Shown one piece after another: positions 34,554 to 43,120 of a DNA stretch of 64,000 nucleotides. The stretch is from Actinomycetes bacterium (lineage in GTDB: Bacteria; Actinomycetota; Actinomycetes; Mycobacteriales; Mycobacteriaceae). The position numbers and the translations under genes were made by a program. The notes beneath the pieces are model-generated. The model was not told the DNA's origin and searched no databases. It was given only the letters and a program-made list of their open reading frames with translations. Position 1 is the first letter of the stretch. Every line of letters begins with the position of its first letter. Location: positions 1 through 64,000 of the forward strand of contig JAEXZY010000099.1 in NCBI GenBank assembly GCA_023404955.1, read 5' to 3'.

Positions 34554-35939
34554 TCACGCGTTCTGTGCGGCGTCGGCCCAGGCGCCGAAGCCGCCGAGGA
34601 TGTCACTGACATCGCCGAAGCCGTTGCGGCGCAGAACACTTGCCGCGACCGACGAGCGATAGCCGCCGGCGCAATAGACCACCGTCGGAGCATCCGGGTC
34701 CAATTCGGCCAGCCGGTCCGGCAATTGACCGACGGGAATGTTGACCGCGCCGGGAATCATGCCCGCCTGGGCCTCACCCGGATTGCGGACATCGACGATC
34801 TGCAGCCCGGAACCCGTGGCAGCGCGCTGGTCGAATTCTCTAGAGGACAACCGTGGTGCGATCTGCACCTGGTCGGGGTGGGTCAGCATCGCCTGCTCGG
34901 GATTCTGCAGATAGCCGATCACCCTGTCGAAGCCGATGCGGGCCAGACGATTCTTCCCTTCCAGCTCGTAACCGGGGTCGGTGACGAGCACGATGTCGTG
35001 GTCAGGCTTCACCACCGAGCCGGCGAACTCGGCGTAGCGTCCTTCGAGTCCGATGTTGACCGCCCGACGAAAGTGGCTCCGCGCGAACTCGACTGGGCTG
35101 CGGCTGTCGACCAGCACCGCGCCGGCGGCCAACCGGTTCGCGACCTGCGGGTAACTCAATGCCGGCGGCATCTGATCCTCGTCGAGCAGCGCGCGATCCT
35201 GGCGGTTGAGGGTCGCGTCGTAGGCGAAGTAGCCCGGCGCAGGTGGCTGCCCCTCGGTGACCAGAGCGACGAACGCCTCCCGGTCTGGCGCGTTCACCGC
35301 GTAGTTCCACCGCTTCTGCTCACCGATCGTCGATGACAGCTCCGTGGAGAGGTTCTTCCCGCAGGCCGAGCCGGCGCCGTGTGCCGGGAAGACGCGGGTC
35401 TCGTCCGGCAACGTCATCAGCTTGTCGCGCACCGAGTGGTAGAGCATGGTCGCGAGCTCCTCGCGGGAGAAACCGACGGACGCGAGCAGGTCGGGCCGGC
35501 CGACGTCGCCGATGAACAGGGTATCGCCGGTCAGCACGCCATAGGGTGTCGCATCCTCGGGGCGTTCGTAGACCACGACGCTCATCGACTCGGGTGTGTG
35601 GCCAGGCGTGTGGCGGAACTCGAGCGTTACTCCGGCGGGGTCGAGGGAGTATCGCTGTCCGTCCTCCGCGCCCATGACGTCGAACTCGGGAGTGGCCACC
35701 GACGAGTAGACGATCGTCGCCCCGGTGGCATCGGCGAGTTCTAGGTGGCCGGACAGGAAGTCGGCGTGGAAGTGGGTCTCGATCACCAGGTCGATGTGCA
35801 GGCCGAGCTCGCTGGCGTCGGCGAGGTACTCCGACACGTCGCGTTGCGGGTCGACAACGACTGCGCGCCCTGAATTCTCGTCGCCGATCAGGTATGACGC
35901 GTGCGACAGGCAGTCGAGGTAGTACTGAATGAACTTCAT
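34554..35939 (-). CDS. Persulfide dioxygenase-rhodanese fusion (CstB-like)
   Basis: Protein of 461 residues. The N-terminal metallo-beta-lactamase fold is ETHE1/CstB-like: THFHADF (His56, His58, Asp60), HTPGHTPES, LTGDTLFIGDVGRPD and FPAHGAGSACG supply the non-haem iron site that oxidises persulfide to sulfite. A first rhodanese-like domain (about 270-345, VLVDSRSPVEF) lacks an active Cys, while a second ends with the loop CAGGYR (Cys423) and should transfer sulfane sulfur, making thiosulfate. ATG 35939 follows AAGGAGA with 7-nt spacing. It leads the operon with a TauE/SafE transporter and a CstR-like repressor. Confidence 0.92.
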   Translation of the reverse strand: MKFIQYYLDCLSHASYLIGDENSGRAVVVDPQRDVSEYLADASELGLHIDLVIETHFHADFLSGHLELADATGATIVYSSVATPEFDVMGAEDGQRYSLDPAGVTLEFRHTPGHTPESMSVVVYERPEDATPYGVLTGDTLFIGDVGRPDLLASVGFSREELATMLYHSVRDKLMTLPDETRVFPAHGAGSACGKNLSTELSSTIGEQKRWNYAVNAPDREAFVALVTEGQPPAPGYFAYDATLNRQDRALLDEDQMPPALSYPQVANRLAAGAVLVDSRSPVEFARSHFRRAVNIGLEGRYAEFAGSVVKPDHDIVLVTDPGYELEGKNRLARIGFDRVIGYLQNPEQAMLTHPDQVQIAPRLSSREFDQRAATGSGLQIVDVRNPGEAQAGMIPGAVNIPVGQLPDRLAELDPDAPTVVYCAGGYRSSVAASVLRRNGFGDVSDILGGFGAWADAAQNA

Positions 35940-35953
35940 CGTCCGTCTCCTTA

Positions 35954-35969
35954 ATACCCTAGGAGGTAT
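35954..35969. promoter_or_regulatory. CstR-type operator upstream of persulfide dioxygenase
   Basis: ATACCCTAGGAGGTAT: 6-bp arms with one mismatch around TAGG, 15 nt upstream of the dioxygenase start and overlapping its ribosome-binding region. It is the proximal member of a pair. Confidence 0.75.
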
Positions 35970-35989
35970 TGAACCGATACGACGAAGGT

Positions 35990-36005
35990 ATACCCCCAAG
36001 GGTAT
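35990..36005. promoter_or_regulatory. CstR-type operator, distal copy
   Basis: ATACCCCCAAGGGTAT: perfect 6-bp arms ATACCC/GGGTAT around CCAA. Its centre is 36 nt (about 3.5 helix turns) from the proximal site, so two repressor tetramers could bind on one DNA face, or nearly so. Confidence 0.8.
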
Positions 36006-36030
36006 GCCGTTCAAGGGGACGGATTGTGAG

Positions 36031-37035
36031 TTACGCCGCGTCGATGGCGAGCAGGCGGTGCATGACGTCGGTCAACGTGAGGACCCGAACGCCGCCGGTT
36101 CCGGGGACCACCGCAAGGTGCGTGCGCGTGCCCTGCATCAGCTGCAGGGCCTCGTAGATCGGCATGTCCGCCGACAACGTCGTCGCGGGGCGCATGAGAT
36201 CACGGGCACGCGCCGCGGAGGCCAGCCCGTCCCGCACGTGCACGACGCCCAGCACGGTGTTGTGTTCCCTATCGCCGACGAGGAGGCGCAGGTGGCCGGA
36301 TTCTCGTGCAGCAGAACGGATCTGCGCGGTATCGGCGTCAGGGGCGACCCAGCCGCTCGGTGACGCCGGACGCGCCATTTCGTCGACGCGCAGACCGTTC
36401 AACTCCAGGGCGCTCGACAGGTTGGCGTGATAGTCGGCATCGAGCGTGCCTGCGGCTGCGGAGTGCTCGACCAGCTGACGCAGGGTCTGCGGGTCCTGGC
36501 TGTCGGCCAGCTCGTCGACCGGGACCACGCCGACGCGGCGCAGGCACCAGTTCGCCGCCTGGTTCAGTGCGTGCAGCAGGGGACGGGTGATGACCATGAA
36601 CGCGCGCATCGGTCCCGCGAGCAGGGCCGCCGACCGTTCGGGATGGGCGATGGCCCAGGACTTGGGCGCCATCTCACCGATCACGAGGTGCAGGAACGTG
36701 ACGATCACCAGGGCCAACACGAAGCCGCCGGCGTCGGCGAGCCAGGAGGGGGCGCCGATGTCCGTCAACCACGGCGAAAGGGCATAGTGCACAGCCGGTT
36801 TGGTGATCGCGCCGAGTAGCAGCGTGCATGCGGTGATCCCGAGCTGCGCCCCGGCCAGCACCACCGACAGCTCCGCCGCGCTGCGCAGCGCGGCCCGGGC
36901 GCCACGGCTGTCGGCCGCCGCGTCCTCGAGCCGGCTGCGCCGCACGGCGATCAACGAGAACTCTACGGCGACGAAGAAGGCGCTCAACGCGATCAGCGCC
37001 GCGGTGATCGCGACGATCGACCAGGGGTCAGACAT
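36031..37035 (-). CDS. CNNM/CBS-domain membrane protein (short form)
   Basis: Protein of 334 residues with an N-terminal CNNM membrane domain (FVAVEFSLIAVRRSRLEDAA, then SVVLAGAQLGITACTLLLG) and a cytosolic CBS pair ending MHRLLAIDAA. Unlike its neighbour it lacks the C-terminal CorC/HlyC domain. The ATG overlaps the upstream gene by 8 nt, so the two are made together and may form a heterodimer. The family is linked to magnesium or divalent-cation efflux. The pair resembles Rv1841c/Rv1842c of M. tuberculosis, which lie elsewhere in that genome. Confidence 0.88.
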   Translation of the reverse strand: MSDPWSIVAITAALIALSAFFVAVEFSLIAVRRSRLEDAAADSRGARAALRSAAELSVVLAGAQLGITACTLLLGAITKPAVHYALSPWLTDIGAPSWLADAGGFVLALVIVTFLHLVIGEMAPKSWAIAHPERSAALLAGPMRAFMVITRPLLHALNQAANWCLRRVGVVPVDELADSQDPQTLRQLVEHSAAAGTLDADYHANLSSALELNGLRVDEMARPASPSGWVAPDADTAQIRSAARESGHLRLLVGDREHNTVLGVVHVRDGLASAARARDLMRPATTLSADMPIYEALQLMQGTRTHLAVVPGTGGVRVLTLTDVMHRLLAIDAA

Positions 37036-38407
37036 CGTTCTCCACCCGTGATCTCGGTTCGGCGACGGCCAGGCTCAATTGGACGCGAGCCGGGACGCGC
37101 CGGCGGACCGCGCGGACCTCGGCGGCGAGCGACCGCTCGGCCGGCGGTTGAGGGCTCAGGAAATCGGCGGGTTCGGCGGGCAGGGGCACCGACACGCGGT
37201 CGCCGACGGCCGGCAGCCCGTCGGCGTGCGCGATCACCATGCCCGCGACGGTCTCGTAATCACCGGTCGGCAGTGTCACGCCCAGAAGGCGCTCCGCCTC
37301 GTCGACGGGCAGATCGCCGGCCACCAGCCAGCCGTCGGCGACCTCGGTGACGGCCTCGTGCTGCGTACCGTCGTGCTCGTCGTCGATCTCGCCGACGAGT
37401 TCCTCGGCCAGATCCTCCATCGTGACGATCCCGGCGAATCCACCGAACTCGTCGATGACGACTGCCATCTCGTCTCGCGAATCCGACAGCGAACGAACGA
37501 CATTCGGCAGCGGGAGCGTCTCGGGTACGACCACCGCGGGCCGGCAGTGATCCGCGGCCGTGCCTGCCTGCTGCTCGACAGACAGGAGGTCGTGCAGGTG
37601 GATCACGCCGACGACATCGTCGTGACCCGCTGCCACGACCGGGTAGCGCGTGTGCGCAGATGCCATGCGCGCCAACACATCTTCCACCGGCTCGGTGTCG
37701 AGCACCGTGTCGACGCGGGCCCGCGGGATCATCGCGTGCCTGGCCGTGGACGTCGGGAAGTCCAGGATCCGGTCGAGCAGCGTCGACAGCTCCACCGGAA
37801 TCTCGCCCGCGTCACGGGATGTCGCGACGATGTACTCGACGTCGCGTGGCGTGGCGGAGTGCTCGACATCGTGTACCGGTTCGATGCGCAGCGCCCGCAG
37901 CAGCAGGTTCGACGACTGATCGAACAGCCAGATCAACCAGCCGAACAGCGTCAGGTACGTGGTGGTCGACCAGGCCAGGCGTCGCGCCAGCGCCTCGGGC
38001 TTGGCGAGCGCGAGGTTCTTGGGGAACAGTTCGCCGAACAGCATCTGGATCACTGTCGAGACACCGATCGCTGCCACGCCGCCGATCGCCACGGCGATCG
38101 CCATCGGCAGACCGGAACCGCCCAGCAGGGTCTCGAGTCCGCGGCCGATCAGCGGTTCGGCGGCGTACCCGACGAGCAGTCCGGTGACGGTGATGCCCAG
38201 CTGGGCACCGGAGAGCATGAACGACGTGCGTCGAGTGACCGACAATGCGCGTTCGGCGGCGCGGTCACCGGCGTCGGCGCGTGCCTTCAGACGCGACCGG
38301 TCGACCGCCATGTAGGCGAACTCCTGGGCGACGAAGTATCCCGTCGCCACGGTGATCGCGGAAACCACCACAAGGCCCAGCAGAATTGCGAGAACGGCGG
38401 TCAGCAT
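37028..38407 (-). CDS. CNNM/CBS/CorC-domain membrane protein (long form)
   Basis: Protein of 459 residues: CNNM membrane domain (VATGYFVAQEFAYMAVDRSRLKARA, SFMLSGAQLGITVTGLLVGY), CBS pair (about 220-340, MIPRARVDTV, VVIDEFGGFAGIVTMEDLAEELVGEI) and C-terminal CorC_HlyC domain (about 355-435). It is a probable divalent-cation transporter or its regulator. First gene of a two-gene operon, 93 nt from the end of the chelatase gene. Confidence 0.9.
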   Translation of the reverse strand: MLTAVLAILLGLVVVSAITVATGYFVAQEFAYMAVDRSRLKARADAGDRAAERALSVTRRTSFMLSGAQLGITVTGLLVGYAAEPLIGRGLETLLGGSGLPMAIAVAIGGVAAIGVSTVIQMLFGELFPKNLALAKPEALARRLAWSTTTYLTLFGWLIWLFDQSSNLLLRALRIEPVHDVEHSATPRDVEYIVATSRDAGEIPVELSTLLDRILDFPTSTARHAMIPRARVDTVLDTEPVEDVLARMASAHTRYPVVAAGHDDVVGVIHLHDLLSVEQQAGTAADHCRPAVVVPETLPLPNVVRSLSDSRDEMAVVIDEFGGFAGIVTMEDLAEELVGEIDDEHDGTQHEAVTEVADGWLVAGDLPVDEAERLLGVTLPTGDYETVAGMVIAHADGLPAVGDRVSVPLPAEPADFLSPQPPAERSLAAEVRAVRRRVPARVQLSLAVAEPRSRVENDV

Positions 38408-38500
38408 GTGACCGCCTCGGGTCTATGAGGGTGCATCGAGTCCTAGCTCGTGAGCCGTCAGGGTGGCCCCGAGCCTACCTGGGGCCGGAATCAGCGCTGG

Positions 38501-39220
38501 TCAGGCGGCTGCGTGCGCGCAGTTGACCGCATCGAAGCGATCGAGGACCGTTGCCGCGACCTGCCGGTGGGCCCCCAGCGGAGCCGACATCGGAATGCCC
38601 TCCTGCCGCGCGTAGGCCGCCACCCGGTCGGTGATGCGGCCCGGCGCGAGGAACCACGGCGCGATGACGAGACGGTTCACGCCGCGGCTGCGCAGATCGG
38701 CCACCGCCTCGGCCGGTGCCGGCGACGGGCCGGTCGCGAACGCCGTGGTCGCCGTCCACCGGGTCGTCAACACCAGATCGCGCGCCACCGCGCCGGTGCG
38801 GACGTTGGCGTGCGCATGCGACGACCCGACCGCGGTGACGATCACGCCGACGTCGGGATCCAGGCGCGAGACGCCTGCGTGCTCGAGGCGTTGCCGCAGA
38901 ACCGAGATCAGGCGGTCGTCCTCGCCGAGGACCTCGGCCTGGCGAGCCTGCGACCCGGACTCGGCGATCATCGCCGGGATGTCCACGCGCGCGTGGTAGG
39001 CGTCGGCCAGCAGCAGGGGCACCACCACCGCGCTTCCGCGGGGCACGGCGGTCAGCACATCGACGAGATTCGGGGTGTTCTGCTCACAGAACGCCACCCG
39101 GGCGTCGAGCCCGGGCCGCAGCCTGCTGATGCTCTCGACGATCGCCCGCGCGGTCGCCGCCGAGCGCGGATCGGCGCTGCCGTGCGCCGTCAGCACCAAC
39201 GTGTCCGCTCCTGGGATCAC
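38501..39220 (-). CDS. Sirohydrochlorin ferrochelatase (CbiX/SirB family)
   Basis: Chelatase-like protein of 239 residues built of two CbiX-type halves. The N-terminal half starts LVLTAHGSADPRSAATA with the metal-site histidine, and has PLLLADAYHARVDIP with a second His. The C-terminal half has the matching GVIVTAVGSSHAHANV and VIAPWFLAPGRI. GTG 39220 overlaps the cysH stop as GTGA. It inserts iron into sirohydrochlorin to give siroheme, the cofactor of the SirA sulfite reductase in the same operon. It is the counterpart of Rv2393 (che1). Confidence 0.9.
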   Translation of the reverse strand: MIPGADTLVLTAHGSADPRSAATARAIVESISRLRPGLDARVAFCEQNTPNLVDVLTAVPRGSAVVVPLLLADAYHARVDIPAMIAESGSQARQAEVLGEDDRLISVLRQRLEHAGVSRLDPDVGVIVTAVGSSHAHANVRTGAVARDLVLTTRWTATTAFATGPSPAPAEAVADLRSRGVNRLVIAPWFLAPGRITDRVAAYARQEGIPMSAPLGAHRQVAATVLDRFDAVNCAHAAA

Positions 39221-39924
39221 GATGCGTGCAGCCCGCACTCCGTCTTGGACTGCCCGGCCCAGCGCCCGCTGCGCGGATCGGCGCCGGCGATCGGCTTGGC
39301 CGTGCACGGCGCGCACCCGATCGACGGATATCCCTCGTCGACAAGCGGATTCACCAGGATGCCGTGGGTGTCGATGTAGTCCTGCATGTCGTCGTCGGAC
39401 CAGGCGGCCAACGGGTTGATCTTGACCAGACCGAAGGCCTTGTCCCAGCTGATCAACGGAGCGTTCGCCCGCGTCGGCGCCTCGACCCGGCGGATGCCCG
39501 TCACCCACGCGGAGTACCCGGCCAGTGCCTTGGACAGAGGCTCGACCTTGCGCATCCGGCAGCACTCGTTGGCGCTGCGTTCGAACAGGTTCTTGCCGAA
39601 CAGCGCGTCCTGTTCGGCAACGGTCTTCTCGGGCCGCACGTTCACGACGTTCACGTCGTAGACCGCCTCGACCGCGTCGCGGGTGCCGATCGTCTCGACG
39701 AAGTGGTAGCCGGTGTCGAGGAACAGCACGTCGACCCCAGGCCGCACCGCCGCGGCCAGATCAACCAGCACGGCGTCTTGCATGTTCGACGCCACGATGT
39801 AGTTGCCCGCGAAGTTCTCGTCGGTCCAGCGCAGCAGGTCGACAGCGGACGCGTGCGGCCCCAACTCCGCCGCGCCGCGCTCGGCCAACTGCTGCAAGTC
39901 CGTCTCGGTCATCACGTCGGTCAC
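39217..39924 (-). CDS. cysH: Adenylylsulfate (APS) reductase CysH
   Basis: Thioredoxin-dependent reductase of 235 residues that converts APS to sulfite. The assimilatory APS-type cluster motifs are intact: ECCRMRKVEPL and SIGCAPCT supply the four [4Fe-4S] cysteines, and the C-terminal ECGLH holds the catalytic cysteine. The PP-loop-like SNMQDAVLVDL and DTGYHFVET are also present. GTG 39924 follows GAGG at 9 nt; an ATG four codons in is the alternative. It lies 6 nt downstream of sirA. Confidence 0.95.
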   Translation of the reverse strand: MTDVMTETDLQQLAERGAAELGPHASAVDLLRWTDENFAGNYIVASNMQDAVLVDLAAAVRPGVDVLFLDTGYHFVETIGTRDAVEAVYDVNVVNVRPEKTVAEQDALFGKNLFERSANECCRMRKVEPLSKALAGYSAWVTGIRRVEAPTRANAPLISWDKAFGLVKINPLAAWSDDDMQDYIDTHGILVNPLVDEGYPSIGCAPCTAKPIAGADPRSGRWAGQSKTECGLHAS

Positions 39925-39930
39925 GTCACA

Positions 39931-41616
39931 TCACCTCAAGTCCGCGTCGTCTGCTCGTAGAGCCCACGTAGCGAAACGCTCGCCCTGCTCTCGTTGTTTC
40001 ACGAAATTGCGAACGACTCGCTCGATGTAGTCACCGAGCTCCGTGGCGACCACCTTGTGCTGGCGCAGCTTGCGGCCGAAGCCACTGTCCAGACCCAGAC
40101 TTCCCCCGAGGTGGACCTGGAAACCCTCCTCGGGCCCATCGCCGTCGTCGACCATCTGGCCCTTGAACCCGATATCGGCGACCTGGATGCGGGCGCACGA
40201 GTTCGGGCAGCCGTTGATGTTGATCGTGATCGGCACGTCGAGCTGGCTGTTGATGTCCTCGAGCCGCTTCTCCAGCTCGGGCACCAGCACCTGCGACCGA
40301 CTGCGGGTCTCGGCGAAGCTCAGCTTGCAGAACTCGATGCCCGTGCAGGCCATCAGGTTGCGCCGCCAGTGCGACGGCGTCGACGGCAGCCCCAGCGCGT
40401 CCAGGCCGGTCCGCAGCTCGTCGAGCTTGTCGTCCGGCACATCGAGGATGATCAGTTTCTGGTACGGCGTGAACCGGATACGGTCACCGCCCGCGGCTTC
40501 GGCCAGGTCGGCCACCTTGGTCAGGATCGTGCCCGACACCCGGCCGGCGATCGGGGCGACACCCACGGCGTTCAGCCCGTTCTTGAGCTTCTGCACGCCG
40601 ACGTGGTCGATCGGGCGGGTCACCGGGTCCGGGGCGGGGCCGTCGAGCAGCGGACGCTTCAGGTACTCCGTCTCGAGGACTTCCCGGAACTTCTGCACAC
40701 CCCAGTCCTTGATCAGGAACTTCAGGCGGGCCTTGGCGCGCAGGCGACGGTAGCCGTAGTCACGGAAGACGCTGACCACGCCCTCCCACACGTCGGGCAC
40801 CTCGTCGAGCGGCACCCAGGTGCCGACCCGCTGCCCCAGCATCGGGTTGGTGGAAAGCCCGCCGCCGACCCACAGATCGAAACCGGGTCCGTGCTCGGGG
40901 TGATTCACGCCGATGAACGCGACGTCGTTGACTTCGTGCACGACATCCTGCAGGCCGGAGATCGCGGTCTTGAACTTGCGCGGCAGGTTCGAGTACTCGG
41001 GCTTACCGATGTAGCGCTTGACGATCTCCTCGACCGCGGGCGTTCCGTCGATGACCTCGTCGAGCGACTCACCGGCCAGCGGAGAGCCCAGCACCACGCG
41101 CGGGCAGTCGCCACACGCCTCGGTGGTCTGCAGTCCGACCTCGTCGAGGCGGCGCCAGATCTCCGGCATGTCCTCGACACGGATCCAGTGGTACTGAACG
41201 TTCTGCCGGTCGGAGATGTCGGCGGTGTCGCGGGCGAACTCGGTGGAGATGCCTCCGAGGGTGCGTAGCGCCGCCGCAGTCAGCGCACCGCCGTCGCTGC
41301 GGACCCGCAGCATGAAGTACTCGTCTTCGAGCATGTCGGTGTTCTCGTCACCGGTCCACGTGCCGTCGTAGCCGGGCTTGCGCTGGGTGTAGAGACCCCA
41401 CCAGCGGAAGCGGCCGCGCAAGTCACCCTTGTCGATGCTCTCGAAGCCGTTCTTGGCGTAGATGTTCTCGATGCGCGCCCGCACGTTGAGCGGGTTGTCG
41501 TCCTTTTTGGCCTGCTCGTTGGCGTTGAGCGGCTCGCGATATCCGAGCGCCCACTGACCTTCGCCGCGCGGACGCTTGACGGGCTTGGGTGCTGCTTCGG
41601 GTGTTGTCGATGTCAT
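39931..41616 (-). CDS. sirA: Ferredoxin-dependent sulfite reductase SirA
   Basis: Sulfite reductase of 561 residues (siroheme and one [4Fe-4S]) that reduces sulfite to sulfide. Cluster/siroheme cysteines are in CTGIEFC and NGCPNSCARIQ; the sulfite-binding basic region includes TEACGDCPRVV and RFTPYQKL. It aligns along its length with the mycobacterial enzyme formerly called NirA (GQWALGYREPLNANEQ near the start). ATG 41616 has AGGAG with 6-nt spacing. It is the first gene of sirA-cysH-chelatase, behind a cysteine-rich leader ORF ending 111 nt upstream. Confidence 0.95.
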   Translation of the reverse strand: MTSTTPEAAPKPVKRPRGEGQWALGYREPLNANEQAKKDDNPLNVRARIENIYAKNGFESIDKGDLRGRFRWWGLYTQRKPGYDGTWTGDENTDMLEDEYFMLRVRSDGGALTAAALRTLGGISTEFARDTADISDRQNVQYHWIRVEDMPEIWRRLDEVGLQTTEACGDCPRVVLGSPLAGESLDEVIDGTPAVEEIVKRYIGKPEYSNLPRKFKTAISGLQDVVHEVNDVAFIGVNHPEHGPGFDLWVGGGLSTNPMLGQRVGTWVPLDEVPDVWEGVVSVFRDYGYRRLRAKARLKFLIKDWGVQKFREVLETEYLKRPLLDGPAPDPVTRPIDHVGVQKLKNGLNAVGVAPIAGRVSGTILTKVADLAEAAGGDRIRFTPYQKLIILDVPDDKLDELRTGLDALGLPSTPSHWRRNLMACTGIEFCKLSFAETRSRSQVLVPELEKRLEDINSQLDVPITININGCPNSCARIQVADIGFKGQMVDDGDGPEEGFQVHLGGSLGLDSGFGRKLRQHKVVATELGDYIERVVRNFVKQREQGERFATWALRADDADLR

Positions 41617-41727
41617 GTTGGCTCCTGGATTGGAGCCGGCCTTCATCACTGCGCGGGGTCACCGGGGGCTGTCCGGCGACGCAGATCCGGCGGCCAGCTG
41701 AGAGTGCAGGTGGGCAGGTCTACGACG

Positions 41728-41826
41728 TCACAGGGGACAACAACAGCTGCTGCACACGCGCTTGAAGTCGACGTGCCGACGGATCACCAGCGTCACGCAG
41801 GTGGGCACGGTGCCGGCGTCGATCAC
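41728..41826 (-). CDS. Leaderless cysteine-rich uORF upstream of sirA
   Basis: Frame of 32 residues from GTG 41826 to TGA 41728, ending HVDFKRVCSSCCCPL. Four cysteine codons sit within six positions near its end. A CACAAT -10-like box ends 6 nt before the GTG, so the transcript is probably leaderless. The design matches the cysteine-responsive attenuator ORFs known upstream of mycobacterial sulfur operons, and this one would control sirA-cysH. It differs from the subI leader by the Ser-Ser interruption and the Pro-Leu after the cysteines. Confidence 0.75.
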   Translation of the reverse strand: MIDAGTVPTCVTLVIRRHVDFKRVCSSCCCPL

Positions 41827-41832
41827 CCGGCC

Positions 41833-41838
41833 ATTGTG
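41833..41838 (-). promoter_or_regulatory. CACAAT -10-like box of the sirA leader ORF
   Basis: Read on the minus strand as CACAAT, 6 nt before GTG 41826. It keeps the conserved A2 and T6 of the TANNNT box but not T1, so it may be a weak or activated promoter. Confidence 0.45.
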
Positions 41839-41928
41839 CCATGAACAACCCCACCGCTCCCAACCGGCACAGATTTGCGATCACGGCGAGCGAAAGTCCC
41901 CTCCCGCGCCACCTGGGACACTGGTCGC

Positions 41929-43107
41929 ATGCCCGTCCTCCCCGTCGCGCCCGCCCAGCTTCCGGAGCTGGCACTCGCTCCGGGCGCACCGTTCGGGCTC
42001 TACATCCACGTGCCGTTCTGCGCCACGCGCTGCGGATACTGCGACTTCAACACCTACACGCCCGCCGAGCTGGGTGGCGCCACACCGGCGGGCTGGCTGG
42101 CGGCGCTGCGCACCGAGCTGGTACTGGCGGCCGCGCAGCTCGGGGCCACACCGCCGGTGTCGACGGTCTTCGTCGGTGGCGGCACGCCGTCACTGCTGGG
42201 TGCGGCCGGGCTCGCCGACGTGCTCGACGCGATCCGTGCGCACTTCGTCCTTGCGCGCGACGCCGAGGTGACCACCGAGGCCAACCCGGAATCGACGTCG
42301 CCGGCGTTCTTCGACGGGCTGCGCTCGGCCGGCTACACCCGCGTCTCGCTGGGCATGCAGTCCACCGCGCCGCACGTGCTGGCGACCCTCGACCGGGTGC
42401 ATTCTCCTGGCCGTCCGCTGGAGGCGGCGCAGGAAGCCCGGCGGGCGGGCTTCGAGCACGTCAACATCGATCTGATCTACGGAACCCCGGGGGAGAGCGA
42501 CGACGATCTCCTGCGCTCCGCCGACGCCGCGATCGAGGCGGGAGTCGACCACGTGTCGGCCTACGCGCTGATCGTCGAAGACGGCACCGCGCTGGCCCGC
42601 AAGGTGCGTCGCCACGAAGTGCCCGCCCCCGACGACGACGTGCTCGCCCGCCGGTACGAGATGCTCGACCAGCGGCTCGGCGCGGCCGGGCTGCAGTGGT
42701 ACGAGGTGTCGAACTGGAGCAGGCCCGGCGGGGAATGCCGCCACAACCTCGGGTACTGGGCGGGTGGACAGTGGTGGGGTGTCGGCCCCGGCGCGCACGG
42801 CTATGTGGCCGGCACCCGCTGGTGGAACGTCAAACATCCGAGCGCCTACGCGGCGGTCCTGGCCGACCAGCGCCTGCCGGTCGCCGACTTCGAGACCATC
42901 GACCGCGGCACCTCGCACGTCGAGGACGTGATGCTGCGGGTGCGGCTGCGTGCCGGCCTGCCGACCGCGCTGCTGGATGATGACGAGAAGGCCCGCGCGG
43001 TGCGCATCGTCGAGGACGGCCTGCTGACCGCCGACGGTGACCGGCTGGTGCTCACCGACCGCGGCCGGCTGTTGGCCGACGCCGTGGTGCGCGACCTGCT
43101 GGTCTGA
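41929..43107 (+). CDS. hemW: Radical SAM haem chaperone HemW
   Basis: HemN-like radical SAM protein of 392 residues. The [4Fe-4S]/SAM motif is CATRCGYCDF (CX3CX2C, about residues 31-38), followed by VFVGGGTPSLL and NIDLIYGTPGE. The HemW-type start (PFGLYIHVPFC) and C-terminal HemN_C domain are present. HemW binds haem and delivers it to respiratory proteins; it is not the oxygen-independent coproporphyrinogen oxidase despite the older name hemN. It is divergent from the sirA leader; a GACACT box 6 nt before ATG 41929 suggests leaderless translation. Confidence 0.93.
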   Translation: MPVLPVAPAQLPELALAPGAPFGLYIHVPFCATRCGYCDFNTYTPAELGGATPAGWLAALRTELVLAAAQLGATPPVSTVFVGGGTPSLLGAAGLADVLDAIRAHFVLARDAEVTTEANPESTSPAFFDGLRSAGYTRVSLGMQSTAPHVLATLDRVHSPGRPLEAAQEARRAGFEHVNIDLIYGTPGESDDDLLRSADAAIEAGVDHVSAYALIVEDGTALARKVRRHEVPAPDDDVLARRYEMLDQRLGAAGLQWYEVSNWSRPGGECRHNLGYWAGGQWWGVGPGAHGYVAGTRWWNVKHPSAYAAVLADQRLPVADFETIDRGTSHVEDVMLRVRLRAGLPTALLDDDEKARAVRIVEDGLLTADGDRLVLTDRGRLLADAVVRDLLV

Positions 43108-43120
43108 TCAGGCCGACTAC

